A stretch of 43,481 nt of DNA from Prevotellaceae bacterium UBA711 (GCA_002297545.1 DBLZ01000025.1:1-43481); one strand, 5' to 3'. Shown: positions 1 through 7,670, numbered from the stretch's first letter. The notes: generated from the letters alone by a model not told the origin. Numbers and translations are program-made.

Positions 1-1253
1 GCCAGCATGTCGTTGATGATGTCCTGAGGCTCCTCGTTACGGGGGTTGTCGCTGGTTATGATCACATGTTCGCTCTGGCGTGCCGCCTCTTGAGCCATCA
101 GCGGACGTTTGCCCTTGTCTCTGTTGCCTCCGGCGCCACACACCGTCCAGCATTCGCCTTTGCCTCTCATCACCTCCTTTATCGTGCTGAGCACGTTGTT
201 CAGTGCGTCCGGTGTGTGTGCATAGTCTATGATTGCGGTCACTCCCTTGGGCGAACGGAGTGTCTCGAAGCGGCCGTTAACGGGTTTCATGGCGCTGAGC
301 TGTATGAGAGCCTCCTGTGGCTCCACGCCCATCATGCACAAGGCACCGTAGATGGCCAGAATGTTCTGCACGTTGAACCTGCCCACGAACTGCACAAACA
401 CCTCCGTGTCATTCATCGCCAGGCTCATGCCCTCGAAACTCTCTTCCAACACCTTGGCACGGAAGTCGGCCTGGCCTCGCAACGAATAGCTCTTTACCTG
501 TGCCTTTGTGTTCTGCGTCATCACCATGCCGTTGCGGTCGTCCGCGTTGGTGATGGCAAACGCACCTTTGGGCAGCATGTCGAAGAAGCCTTTCTTGGCA
601 TCGCGGTAGTTCTCGAATGTCTTGTGGTAGTCCAGGTGGTCGCGGGTCAGGTTGGTGAAGATGCCTCCGGCAAAGGTCAGTCCTGTTATCCTCTTCTGTA
701 CCACAGCATGACTGCTCACCTCCATGAAGGCGTACTCGCATCCGCGAGCGGCCATCTCTCCCAGCAGACGGTTCAGCGTTATGGGATCCGGCGTGGTGCA
801 CTCGGTGGGATACGCCTCACCGTCGATGTAGTTGCATACCGTGCTGCACAGTCCCGCCTTCTTGCCCATGCGGCGCATTACGTTGTATAGGGTGGTTGCT
901 ATGGTTGTCTTGCCGTTGGTGCCGGTCACGCCCACCAGCTTCATGTGTTTTGTCGGGTTGCCATAGAAGGTAGTGGCCAAAGGGCCAACCACGTCTCCCG
1001 TATTCTCATATACGGCATACGCCACGCCCGGAGTCAGTGTCTCGGGCAATGTCTCGCAGATGATGCATGTTGCCCCCAGGGCTATGGCCTTGTCTATGTA
1101 TTCGTGCCCGTCGGTCTGTGTGCCGCGCAGTGCCACGAAAGCCGTGCCGGCAACGCACTTCCTGGAGTCGATTTCTATACTGTTGATGCCCACGTCCGGT
1201 GTGCCATACGTCCCGACGGGCTTGCAGTTCTGGGTCAGTTCTGATAGAGTCAT
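1..1253 (-). CDS. murE: UDP-MurNAc-L-Ala-D-Glu--meso-diaminopimelate ligase MurE (3' end beyond window)
   Basis: Cytoplasmic ATP-dependent ligase that adds meso-diaminopimelate to UDP-MurNAc-L-Ala-D-Glu in peptidoglycan precursor synthesis. The reading frame starts at the ATG at 1253 (MTLSELTQ) and runs off the left edge, giving about 417 codons; the family is usually near 480-490 residues, so roughly the last 65-70 are missing. The Mur-ligase P-loop GTNGKTT is at about residues 111-117, followed by HTPDAL and by the DNPR signature (about residue 400) that in MurE enzymes selects diaminopimelate rather than lysine. It is the last visible gene of the mraZ-rsmH-ftsL-ftsI-murE run, 83 bp after ftsI. 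mraY and murD would be expected beyond the edge; that is inference from the usual order of the cluster. Confidence 0.96.
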   Translation of the reverse strand, partial: MTLSELTQNCKPVGTYGTPDVGINSIEIDSRKCVAGTAFVALRGTQTDGHEYIDKAIALGATCIICETLPETLTPGVAYAVYENTGDVVGPLATTFYGNPTKHMKLVGVTGTNGKTTIATTLYNVMRRMGKKAGLCSTVCNYIDGEAYPTECTTPDPITLNRLLGEMAARGCEYAFMEVSSHAVVQKRITGLTFAGGIFTNLTRDHLDYHKTFENYRDAKKGFFDMLPKGAFAITNADDRNGMVMTQNTKAQVKSYSLRGQADFRAKVLEESFEGMSLAMNDTEVFVQFVGRFNVQNILAIYGALCMMGVEPQEALIQLSAMKPVNGRFETLRSPKGVTAIIDYAHTPDALNNVLSTIKEVMRGKGECWTVCGAGGNRDKGKRPLMAQEAARQSEHVIITSDNPRNEEPQDIINDML

Positions 1254-1272
1254 ATACCTATTTTATATATTA

Positions 1273-1288
1273 TACGCGCGTGTGCGCG
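1273..1288 (-). repeat. GC-rich hairpin motif between ftsI and murE
   Basis: On the coding (minus) strand the ftsI-murE gap holds CGCGCACACGCGCGTA, whose core folds as CGCGC-ACAC-GCGCG, followed by an AT-rich stretch up to the murE start. The same 16 bases occur in coding orientation just after the ferredoxin gene (34880-34895). It has no T-tract, so it is not a classical terminator; an RNA-processing or stability hairpin is possible. Confidence 0.45.
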
Positions 1289-1336
1289 AGTGTCCAATGT
1301 TATATGTGGGGTAATGCCACGTATGTCTCGATGCCG

Positions 1337-3379
1337 TCATTCCAGCGACAGCCTTACGCTCATTCCCTTCGTTACCTTTGTCCCGGGTGTCACGTTTTGG
1401 CTTCTGACGCTGCCGGTGCCGTGGAGCGACACCTTTATGCCGCGTCTTTCCAGAACGAACACCGCATCCTTCGCGCCCATGCCATGCACGTCGGGTACCA
1501 CGTCCAGGCTACAGTCCTGCACCTTGTCGCGTGTGTTTTTGTATGATGGCGTGAACACCGACGTGCTGTCTGCCATTTCGGATGCTCCGCGTGTCACACC
1601 CTGTGCCATCACGTATTGTGATATCTGGCTGAAGACCGGGCCGCATTGTCCGCCGCCTGAAGCCGGCAGGCCATCCTTGACGATGCACACGATGCAACTG
1701 TACTTGGGCGCTTCGGACGGGAAGAAACCGCAGAAACTCACCATGTAACGTCTCGTGCCATTGTGGTAACCGTCCTTACCGCATGCCACCTGTGCCGTGC
1801 CGGTCTTTCCGCTCACCTGGAACAACTTGCCTCCGTTGCCGGCGCGCTTGCCCAGACCTATGCTCACCACGTTGTTCAGACAGAATTGTATGTCCTTTAG
1901 CGTTGAGGGCTTGCATATCTGTTCTTTCAGTACCTCTGTGGGGAACTCGCGCACAATCTTGCCGTCCTTCAGCTCAGCTTTCACAAACTTGGGCTTCACC
2001 ATCTTGCCACCATTGGCTATGGCATTGTAGAATGTCAGAGTGCTTATGACGGGTTGCTGCGTCACGTATCCTATGCTCATCCAAGGCAGGTCGCTCTTGC
2101 TCCAGTATCGTGTCTTGCTGTTGGGCTGAGGTATCAGCGGTTCGCCCTTGCCGGCGAATGGCAAGTTCAGAGGCAGTCCTATACCCATACGGCGCAGTCC
2201 GTCCACGTAAGCCTGCGGGTTGTCTCTGTAGTTCTCGTCTATGATGCGGCTCACACCTATGTTGCTGCTGTTCTCCAGTATCTGAGAGAAGGTCAGCACG
2301 CCGTATCCTCCACGGTGCCAGTTGTGGTCCTTCATCACCCTGCCATGCATGGGATACATGCCTCCGGCACAGTCCACCGTCGTATTCAGCGAAGCCTTGC
2401 CATCGTCCATGGCCAGCATCATGCTGGCGGTCTTGAAGGTGGAACCAGGCTCCATCAGGTCGCTCACTACGCTGTTCTTCAGCTCGTAGTAGTTACCGTC
2501 CTGTCCGCGGTGCATGTTCACTATGGCCTTCACTTCGCCCGTGGCCACTTCCATGACCACGGCCATGCCCAGGATGCCGTGCACCAGTTCCTCCTTAAGC
2601 TTGCTCACCAGCGCCTTTTCGGCCATGTCCTGTATGTCCACGTCTATGGTCGTAAGCAAGTCATTGCCGGGCACCGGCTCGAGGTCCACCACCTGTACGT
2701 ACTTGTTGCGCATCTTGGTGCTATGGGCTACACCGGGCTTGCCTGCCAGTATGCTGTCGAAGCTCAGCTCCAGTCCGTTCTTCGGGTCACCGTTGCTTGC
2801 TCTCAGGCTGCCTATGGTTCGCTCCGCCAGGGAACCGTACGGATGCTTGCGATACATTATCCGTTCGCCATAAAAACCGCCCTTGTACTTGTGCAGGTCG
2901 AATATGGGCAACTCTATGCACTGCTTATACTGAATGTAGGAGGCGTTGTGCGGGTACACTCTCCACGACCTGTTGCGCGTCTTCTTACCCTGCTTCAGCA
3001 GTTTGCGGAAGTGGTCGGCTGTTTCCTTGTGTGTCGGCCTGTAGTCGGGGAAGATGTTGGCCAGTCCCTCGGCTATGGTGTCCAGGTTGGCATAGAACAT
3101 GGAGTCGGATATGTTTCTGTTCAGCACCTCGTAGTCGATGTACAGTCTGTATTCCGGCACCGAGCCTGCCATCAGGCGCCCCTTGCAGTCATATATGTTG
3201 CCGCGGGTGGTTGGCAGGGGAATGTTCTCCTTGCCAAAGCGCTTGCTCACGGCCATCCAGTAATCGCGCTTGGTCAGCGTGGTGTATGCCGCTGTGCTGA
3301 GTATGTACCCCCCCACGGCGCACAATAGCAGGAATAGTATGAAGAAGCGGTTCGTGCTGTTATTCTTGTCCGGTGTCAT
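1337..3379 (-). CDS. ftsI: Division transpeptidase FtsI/PBP3 with C-terminal PASTA domain
   Basis: Class B penicillin-binding protein that cross-links septal peptidoglycan in the divisome. The 680-residue protein has a short cytoplasmic N-terminus, one transmembrane helix (about 11-32), a dimerisation region, and a transpeptidase domain with all three active-site motifs: SxxK at 313-316 (STFK), SxN at 371-373 (SSN) and KTGT at 525-528. Residues about 620-680 form one PASTA domain beginning VPDVHGM, which is common in Bacteroidota FtsI. The gene starts 14 bp after ftsL and lies in the division/cell-wall cluster, which supports FtsI over the elongation PBP2. An MrdA assignment is unlikely given the neighbours. 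Confidence 0.96.
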   Translation of the reverse strand: MTPDKNNSTNRFFILFLLLCAVGGYILSTAAYTTLTKRDYWMAVSKRFGKENIPLPTTRGNIYDCKGRLMAGSVPEYRLYIDYEVLNRNISDSMFYANLDTIAEGLANIFPDYRPTHKETADHFRKLLKQGKKTRNRSWRVYPHNASYIQYKQCIELPIFDLHKYKGGFYGERIMYRKHPYGSLAERTIGSLRASNGDPKNGLELSFDSILAGKPGVAHSTKMRNKYVQVVDLEPVPGNDLLTTIDVDIQDMAEKALVSKLKEELVHGILGMAVVMEVATGEVKAIVNMHRGQDGNYYELKNSVVSDLMEPGSTFKTASMMLAMDDGKASLNTTVDCAGGMYPMHGRVMKDHNWHRGGYGVLTFSQILENSSNIGVSRIIDENYRDNPQAYVDGLRRMGIGLPLNLPFAGKGEPLIPQPNSKTRYWSKSDLPWMSIGYVTQQPVISTLTFYNAIANGGKMVKPKFVKAELKDGKIVREFPTEVLKEQICKPSTLKDIQFCLNNVVSIGLGKRAGNGGKLFQVSGKTGTAQVACGKDGYHNGTRRYMVSFCGFFPSEAPKYSCIVCIVKDGLPASGGGQCGPVFSQISQYVMAQGVTRGASEMADSTSVFTPSYKNTRDKVQDCSLDVVPDVHGMGAKDAVFVLERRGIKVSLHGTGSVRSQNVTPGTKVTKGMSVRLSLE

Positions 3380-3393
3380 GGCCTATGTGTCCT

Positions 3394-3876
3394 CTATCTT
3401 CTGGTTACTGTTGTGGTGATTGGCGGCTGTACGCTCACTTTCAGAGTGCTGTCGCCAAAGCTCTTGAGAGATTTCTCTATAAGGCTTTGCCTGGTTTTCA
3501 ATGTCAGCTCGCTGCTACGGGTCAGGCTTTTATAAGTCCAGTCCGTGCGATCCTTCTTCAACTGTTCTATGAGAATCAGCTCCTGTTGAGCCTGAAACCT
3601 GCACGTGATGTAGCATATCGTGCCCAGCACGGCCAGCATCAGCACGCCTATCTGCTTCTTGAACCACTGTCCGTCGATGCTCAGTTGCTTGCGCACACTT
3701 TTCAGCTGTTTCAGAGCATTGTCGTCCTCTCCGTCGCTGTGGAGCAGGCGAAATATCAGCGAGAAGAAGCCGTTGCGCTTCTTAGTGTCCTGTGGTGTTG
3801 CGGCATTCTTCTGTCGCTTGACCGGTTTGCTGTCCTGTGTTGTCGTTTCTTCCGTTGCCATCTTGTTCTCCCTCAT
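3394..3876 (-). CDS. ftsL: FtsL-like cell-division protein
   Basis: Small bitopic divisome protein of 160 residues, called from position and architecture rather than strong sequence identity. It has a long charged cytoplasmic tail (about 1-70), one transmembrane helix (about 74-93, IGVLMLAVLGTICYI) and a periplasmic segment likely to form a short coiled coil. Its start ATG overlaps the rsmH stop as ATGA (3873-3876), which supports the first Met; Met6 (MATEE) is an alternative. It sits exactly where ftsL lies in the conserved order rsmH-ftsL-ftsI. FtsL links the FtsQ/B complex to FtsW/FtsI in known systems. Bacteroidota versions diverge strongly from E. coli FtsL and are longer at the N-terminus. 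Confidence 0.85.
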   Translation of the reverse strand: MRENKMATEETTTQDSKPVKRQKNAATPQDTKKRNGFFSLIFRLLHSDGEDDNALKQLKSVRKQLSIDGQWFKKQIGVLMLAVLGTICYITCRFQAQQELILIEQLKKDRTDWTYKSLTRSSELTLKTRQSLIEKSLKSFGDSTLKVSVQPPITTTVTRR

Positions 3877-4790
3877 GCTTTTTCTGCTATTCTTAGTTTT
3901 GCCGACCTGCTGCGCGGGTTTGCAGCCTGCTCCTCTGCCGAGGCAGTGGTCACGCTCTTGTTCACAGCTTTCAACGCTGTCCGGCTGCTGCCGTATATGA
4001 GTGCCCGGGTGTCCTGGGCGTCGTCATTCCTGTTGTTGCCTTTTATGTGGTTCTTCACTATCCTGTCCTCCAGGCTATGGTATGTCATCACCACCAGCCT
4101 TCCGCCCGGTGCCAGCAATTCCGTGGCACCCTCCAGCATCTGTCCCAATGCCTTCATTTCGCTGTTCACCTCTATGCGCAAGGCCTGAAACACACGTGCA
4201 AGGTCTTTCTTCTCGCGGTCGCGTCCCAGAAGTGGCGACACCACTTCGGCCAACTGCCCGGTTGTGGCTATCTCCCCCGCGCCCCGGGCCTTCACTATGG
4301 CCGAGGCTATGCGTCGGCTTTGGCGCAGTTCGCCGTAAAGGTACAGCACGTCGGCCAGTTGCTCTTCGGTATAGCGTGCCACCACCTGCCGTGCCGACAT
4401 CCCTGCCGTCTGGTTCATCCTCATGTCCAAAGGGGCATCGTAGCGGAAAGAGAAGCCTCGTTTGCCATCGTCCAGATGGTGGCTGCTGACGCCCAGGTCG
4501 GCCAGTATTCCGTCCACATGCTCTACGCCGTAGTACTGCATCCAGTTCTTGACGAAGCGGAAGTTGCTGCGGACGAACGTGAACCTCTCGTCCTTCATGG
4601 CGCCGCGCATTGCGTCCAGGTCCTGGTCGAATCCGTATAGATGTCCCCTGACAGACAGGTGCCGCAGTATTTCCCTGCTGTGGCCTCCGCCTCCGTAGGT
4701 CAGGTCTACGTACACCCCGTCCGGGCGTATGTTCAGTCCCTCCATGCACTCTTTCAGCATTACGGGTATGTGGTAACAGTCCGGGTTCAT
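3873..4790 (-). CDS. rsmH: 16S rRNA (cytosine1402-N4)-methyltransferase RsmH
   Basis: S-adenosylmethionine-dependent enzyme (formerly MraW) that methylates N4 of C1402 in the 16S rRNA decoding centre. The call is supported by the N-terminus MNPDCYHIPVMLKE, the SAM-binding stretch DLTYGGGGHS, the LADLGVSSHHLD motif and the RSAKLRIAEK tail. The length of 305 residues is normal. The frame is open for 50 more codons upstream, but those lie inside mraZ and are not family-like; the start at 4790 overlaps the mraZ stop as ATGA, a typical translational-coupling arrangement. The stop in turn overlaps the ftsL start by four bases. Confidence 0.97.
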   Translation of the reverse strand: MNPDCYHIPVMLKECMEGLNIRPDGVYVDLTYGGGGHSREILRHLSVRGHLYGFDQDLDAMRGAMKDERFTFVRSNFRFVKNWMQYYGVEHVDGILADLGVSSHHLDDGKRGFSFRYDAPLDMRMNQTAGMSARQVVARYTEEQLADVLYLYGELRQSRRIASAIVKARGAGEIATTGQLAEVVSPLLGRDREKKDLARVFQALRIEVNSEMKALGQMLEGATELLAPGGRLVVMTYHSLEDRIVKNHIKGNNRNDDAQDTRALIYGSSRTALKAVNKSVTTASAEEQAANPRSRSAKLRIAEKA

Positions 4791-5257
4791 CGTGCTATGG
4801 GTTCTTGCTGTGCTATGGGGTTCATTATGCTTTCCAGGCTGTCGGCCAGGGTTTCGCTGTTGTTCTGCAGGTCTTCGGCCTTCTGCCGGCTCCATATCTC
4901 TATGGAGTTGTCCATGCCTATGAATCTGACGTCGCCGCAAATGTCAGCCGCTTCCATGTATCGCCGCGGGATGAGTATGCGCCCGTTGCCGTCTATGCCG
5001 ATGCGTTCCGCGCCGGCCACGAAACCTCGCAGGGCGGCACGCCCGCGACTGTCGAACGGATTGGTGCGCTGCACTATGGAGTCCACCATGCTGTCCCACA
5101 CGTCCTCAGGATACAGGACCAGACATTTCTGGAATATGTCCCGGCGCAGGATGAGGGTGTCGAACCCGGCCTGTTGCAGGATTTTACGGAAAGTGGCGGG
5201 AATGAACACGCGTCCTTTCTCGTCCGTCCTTGCGTCTATGTTGCCGGTAAATCTCAT
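4787..5257 (-). CDS. mraZ: Transcriptional regulator MraZ
   Basis: DNA-binding protein of the AbrB/SpoVT fold that represses its own division cluster in the bacteria where it has been studied. The 156-residue protein has two MraZ repeats, each with the GR-[VI]-x-IP signature: EKGRVFIP near residue 14 and GNGRILIP near residue 90. It is slightly longer than the usual 140-150 residues. It is the first gene of the cluster, with a TATCTTTG promoter element 33-40 bp upstream of its start and two TGGGG repeats beside that element which match the known MraZ operator pattern. Its stop overlaps the rsmH start. Confidence 0.96.
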   Translation of the reverse strand: MRFTGNIDARTDEKGRVFIPATFRKILQQAGFDTLILRRDIFQKCLVLYPEDVWDSMVDSIVQRTNPFDSRGRAALRGFVAGAERIGIDGNGRILIPRRYMEAADICGDVRFIGMDNSIEIWSRQKAEDLQNNSETLADSLESIMNPIAQQEPIAR

Positions 5258-5289
5258 GCGTACGTACCTTGTAAAAGATTATTCAGCTA

Positions 5290-5320
5290 CAAAGATAGTG
5301 AATTCCCCACAATTCCCCAC
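5290..5320 (-). promoter_or_regulatory. mraZ promoter with candidate MraZ operator (two TGGGG repeats)
   Basis: On the minus strand the -7 element TATCTTTG lies at 5290-5297. Immediately upstream, at 5301-5320, is the perfect tandem repeat GTGGGGAATT x2, which places two TGGGG boxes 10 bp apart (5-base spacers). In E. coli MraZ binds TGGGN repeats separated by 5 bases. The repeats fill the -33 to -7 spacer, and the -33 position reads GTG rather than TTG. Bound protein would block the promoter. The promoter and repeats are seen directly; the operator role is inferred. Confidence 0.7.
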
Positions 5321-5473
5321 CTGTTTCGTCAGATAATTTCATTCGATGGCAAAAGTTTTTTCTTGCACTTGCAAAGCTCTGACACTGCGTAAATCAAATA
5401 TATCGATGAAAGCGTATGTTTTTGTATGTATGGAGGAAAAGTGCCGTTTTGGTGTGGAAGGGTGGGGCAAAAC

Positions 5474-5504
5474 TTGCGGGGGTGGGGGATAATTTGTATC
5501 TTTG
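5474..5504 (+). promoter_or_regulatory. Sigma-ABfr promoter of the cyclophilin gene
   Basis: TTG at 5474-5476, a 20-bp spacer, and TATCTTTG at 5497-5504, matching the Bacteroidota primary-sigma consensus. The expected transcript start is near 5510, giving a leader of about 40 bases before the ATG at 5553. It is divergent from the mraZ promoter about 180 bp away. TGGGG boxes also occur at 5463 and 5483 on this strand. Apart from these two promoters the 5258-5552 gap shows nothing else I can name. Confidence 0.75.
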
Positions 5505-5552
5505 CTCTCGCAACGTCGTATTGACGGATGCACATTCATATGGAGGAATGAC

Positions 5553-6287
5553 ATGAAGCATTGTGGAGCCAATTTTGCGGCACGGGCGTTACTGATACTG
5601 CTGGCCGCCGTGATAAGCCAGGGGATCCGGGCGGGAAGCAGGAAGAAAGAACAGCGTAGCGTGGTGCGTCTTGAGACTACCTTGGGAACGATCCGGATAG
5701 CCTTGTCCGATCTCACCCCGGTGCATCGCGACAACTTTCTGCGTCTTGTCGAGGATGGGTTCTATGACGGTTTGCTCTTCCATCGTGTCATAGGGGACTT
5801 TATGGTGCAGACGGGTGATCCGGACAGCCGCGGGGCATCGCGCGACAGCCTGCTTGGAAATGGTGGACCCGGCTATACGCTGCCGGCCGAGATTGTCTTT
5901 CCCGAGCTTTACCACCTGCGGGGCAGTGTGGCGGCGGCCAGGGAGGGTGACGATGTCAATCCCGACTTCCGCAGCAGCGGCTCGCAGTTTTATGTCGTCT
6001 GGGGCACGCGCTTGCGGCCTGCTCCCTTGCAGAAAGCCATGTCGTATCTTGCCGAGAGGGGCATAGAGTTGGATAGGTTCATGGTCAACGACTACCAGAT
6101 GTATGGTGGTACGCCACATCTGGATGGCACCTATACTGTCTTCGGGCAGGTTGTAGAAGGACTGGAGGTCGTTGAGGCCATACAGGCGGTGAAGACCGAT
6201 GCCAACGACCGTCCCCTGGAGGATGTCGTCATAATTCGTGCTTCTGTCGAGCGACGGAGCAAGGAAGCCAAGGCCGTACAAAAGTAA
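5553..6287 (+). CDS. Secreted cyclophilin-type peptidyl-prolyl cis-trans isomerase
   Basis: Catalyses proline isomerisation during folding of exported proteins; probably periplasmic. The start at 5553 (MKHCGANF) gives a signal peptide with hydrophobic core ALLILLAAVIS (residues about 12-24); an upstream in-frame ATG at 5502 falls inside the promoter and is rejected. The cyclophilin core is clear: TTLGTIRIALS, FYDGLLFHRVI, FMVQTGDPDSRG, the substrate-binding SGSQFYVV and the closing GTYTVFGQVVEGL. About 35 residues (MSYLAERGIEL region) are inserted between the SQF motif and the last strands, a pattern common in Bacteroidota cyclophilins. It has its own promoter and is followed 69 bp later by the membrane regulator, which also has its own promoter. 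Confidence 0.92.
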   Translation: MKHCGANFAARALLILLAAVISQGIRAGSRKKEQRSVVRLETTLGTIRIALSDLTPVHRDNFLRLVEDGFYDGLLFHRVIGDFMVQTGDPDSRGASRDSLLGNGGPGYTLPAEIVFPELYHLRGSVAAAREGDDVNPDFRSSGSQFYVVWGTRLRPAPLQKAMSYLAERGIELDRFMVNDYQMYGGTPHLDGTYTVFGQVVEGLEVVEAIQAVKTDANDRPLEDVVIIRASVERRSKEAKAVQK

Positions 6288-6317
6288 CTCTCGGGCCGTT
6301 TTTCGGTGGGTGAATGC

Positions 6318-6348
6318 TTGCCGGTGTTGGATTTTTTCTCTATCTTTG
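6318..6348 (+). promoter_or_regulatory. Sigma-ABfr promoter immediately before the membrane regulator
   Basis: TTG at 6318-6320, a 20-bp spacer and TATCTTTG at 6341-6348, a full match to the Bacteroidota consensus. The predicted transcript start is around 6353-6356, almost on the ATG at 6357, so the mRNA would be leaderless or nearly so. Confidence 0.72.
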
Positions 6349-6356
6349 TTGCGGAA

Positions 6357-7505
6357 ATGAGCTGGGAAGCTACCATAGTCACATTTACGTTTGCCTGTTG
6401 CGCGACGGCACATTTTGTGGGAATGTGCATCACAGGCATATTGGCCCGTCACCGTGTGCAGTACCTCAGTCTGGTGGCGGTGTTGGCCATCTTTTTCGGT
6501 GTCATTGCCATCGTTGCCATGTTTGGAGAGAACGTGGCGTCCGGTAATCCCGGCCTGCTTAACCCCTATATGTTGCTGATGCTGACGGTGGGTACCTATC
6601 TGCAAAGTATTTATTCCCTGGGCATTGTGATGCCGGGTTATCTGCAGTGGGAGCGAATGGTCAGGTATGCCTCGCCCATTGTCTTTTTGGCTGTTGTCTA
6701 TATCGTGGCGATGTATCCCTTTGATAATATGACCAAGGTCTACTCGTCCGCCGAACTGTTTGCCCATATACTGTCCGTAGACTTCATACTGAGGATAATG
6801 GCCATGCTTCTCGGTGTCTATTATGTGCTGAATATAGTCATTCTGCCTCATCGCCTGGCCTTCCGGACTGTGTTTCCGGTATCTCTTATAGCCTACATTG
6901 TGGTGTTGCTGCTGTCCGTGATACTGTATCTCTACACGGCTCTCAATTATCATCCCTTCCTGCTCTGCGCCTACATGGTGTTGTTCACCGTGGTTAACTT
7001 CTTCTGGGTATGCCACTCCATGGAGATGCTTATCATAAAGATACCGCATCCGGATATCACGCTGACACCCGACGTGTCGGTGGAAGTGGAGGAGATTGTT
7101 GCTGAGGATGTTCCGGCGGACGAGCAACGTCAGGCCGACTTCAACGAGGCTAACCAGCGTCGCTATCTGCAGGTGCAGTTGTGGATGCAGCATAATCGCG
7201 ACAAGTGGATGAGCAACGGCTTCACCCGTGATCGGTTGTGCGATGAAACCGGCATCAATCGTCAGTTGATGTTGCAGTGCTTGCGCAGTCAGGGACACAA
7301 TAATGTGCACGAGTACATCACTGCGTATCGTGTGCAGGAGCTGAAGCGCCTGGTGGCGCGTGGCGATGTGTGTGGCGTGGCGGATACCTTGGTGGTGGGT
7401 TTCGGTTCCATCAAGACGGCACGCTTGTGTTTTGAGCGCATTGAGGGTTGCGATCTGGACGGCTATCTGGCCCAAAGGGTGCGGAGTGCGGCCGAGGCAT
7501 CTTGA
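6357..7505 (+). CDS. Seven-helix membrane protein with cytoplasmic AraC-type HTH domain
   Basis: Probable membrane-bound transcription regulator of 382 residues. The first two thirds contain seven hydrophobic helices (from ATIVTFTFACCATAHF to MVLFTVVNFFWVC). An acidic linker (EVEEIVAEDVPADE) is followed by a DNA-binding region with the pattern of an AraC/XylS tail: W-x-S-x-G-FTRDRLCDETGINRQLM, then a second helix pair containing VADTLVVGFGSIKTA. The second HTH is weak compared with canonical AraC proteins. Such 7TM-AraC hybrids are frequent in Bacteroidota; the signal and targets are unknown. The frame is open upstream to 6306, but a strong promoter lies inside that extension, so the ATG at 6357 is chosen. 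Confidence 0.8.
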   Translation: MSWEATIVTFTFACCATAHFVGMCITGILARHRVQYLSLVAVLAIFFGVIAIVAMFGENVASGNPGLLNPYMLLMLTVGTYLQSIYSLGIVMPGYLQWERMVRYASPIVFLAVVYIVAMYPFDNMTKVYSSAELFAHILSVDFILRIMAMLLGVYYVLNIVILPHRLAFRTVFPVSLIAYIVVLLLSVILYLYTALNYHPFLLCAYMVLFTVVNFFWVCHSMEMLIIKIPHPDITLTPDVSVEVEEIVAEDVPADEQRQADFNEANQRRYLQVQLWMQHNRDKWMSNGFTRDRLCDETGINRQLMLQCLRSQGHNNVHEYITAYRVQELKRLVARGDVCGVADTLVVGFGSIKTARLCFERIEGCDLDGYLAQRVRSAAEAS

Positions 7506-7582
7506 TGCTATGTGTAATGCCTCGTGTGGCATGGCTTTGTTTCTTGCGGGGTATGGCTCCTGTCTCCGTTGCGTGCGACCGG

Positions 7583-7670
7583 TATGAACAGGTTTGTTGC
7601 GCTGTATGAACCGGTTTATTGTGTTGTATAAACCGGTTTGTGGGCATTGATAAACCGGTTTGTTCGCCCT
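7583..7670. repeat. Array 1 of four 22-bp CCGG-centred repeats
   Basis: Four consecutive 22-bp units start at 7583, 7605, 7627 and 7649. The centres are CAGG at 7589 and CCGG at 7611, 7633 and 7655. The conserved half is TATRAACCGGTTTRT; the other half (about 8-10 bases) varies. An additional CCGG lies 10 bp upstream at 7579. The core AAACCGGTTT is palindromic, so units can pair in RNA. The array sits in the 538-bp gap between the membrane regulator and the secreted protein at 8044, which otherwise holds only the promoter at 7926-7956. The same structure recurs at 18271 and 30909. Confidence 0.85.

Noticed and set aside
2054..3328. A 424-codon open frame on the plus strand
   Set aside because: Antisense to ftsI, whose three active-site motifs and length are complete; the translation has no motif or signal.
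4791..4940. 50-codon upstream extension of rsmH
   Set aside because: It overlaps mraZ in another frame and lacks family similarity; the ATGA overlap at 4787-4790 marks the real start.
7583..7670. CRISPR array at the 22-bp repeats
   Set aside because: The conserved part is only about 12-14 bases and the variable part about 8-10, far too short for repeats and spacers; there are four units and no cas genes.
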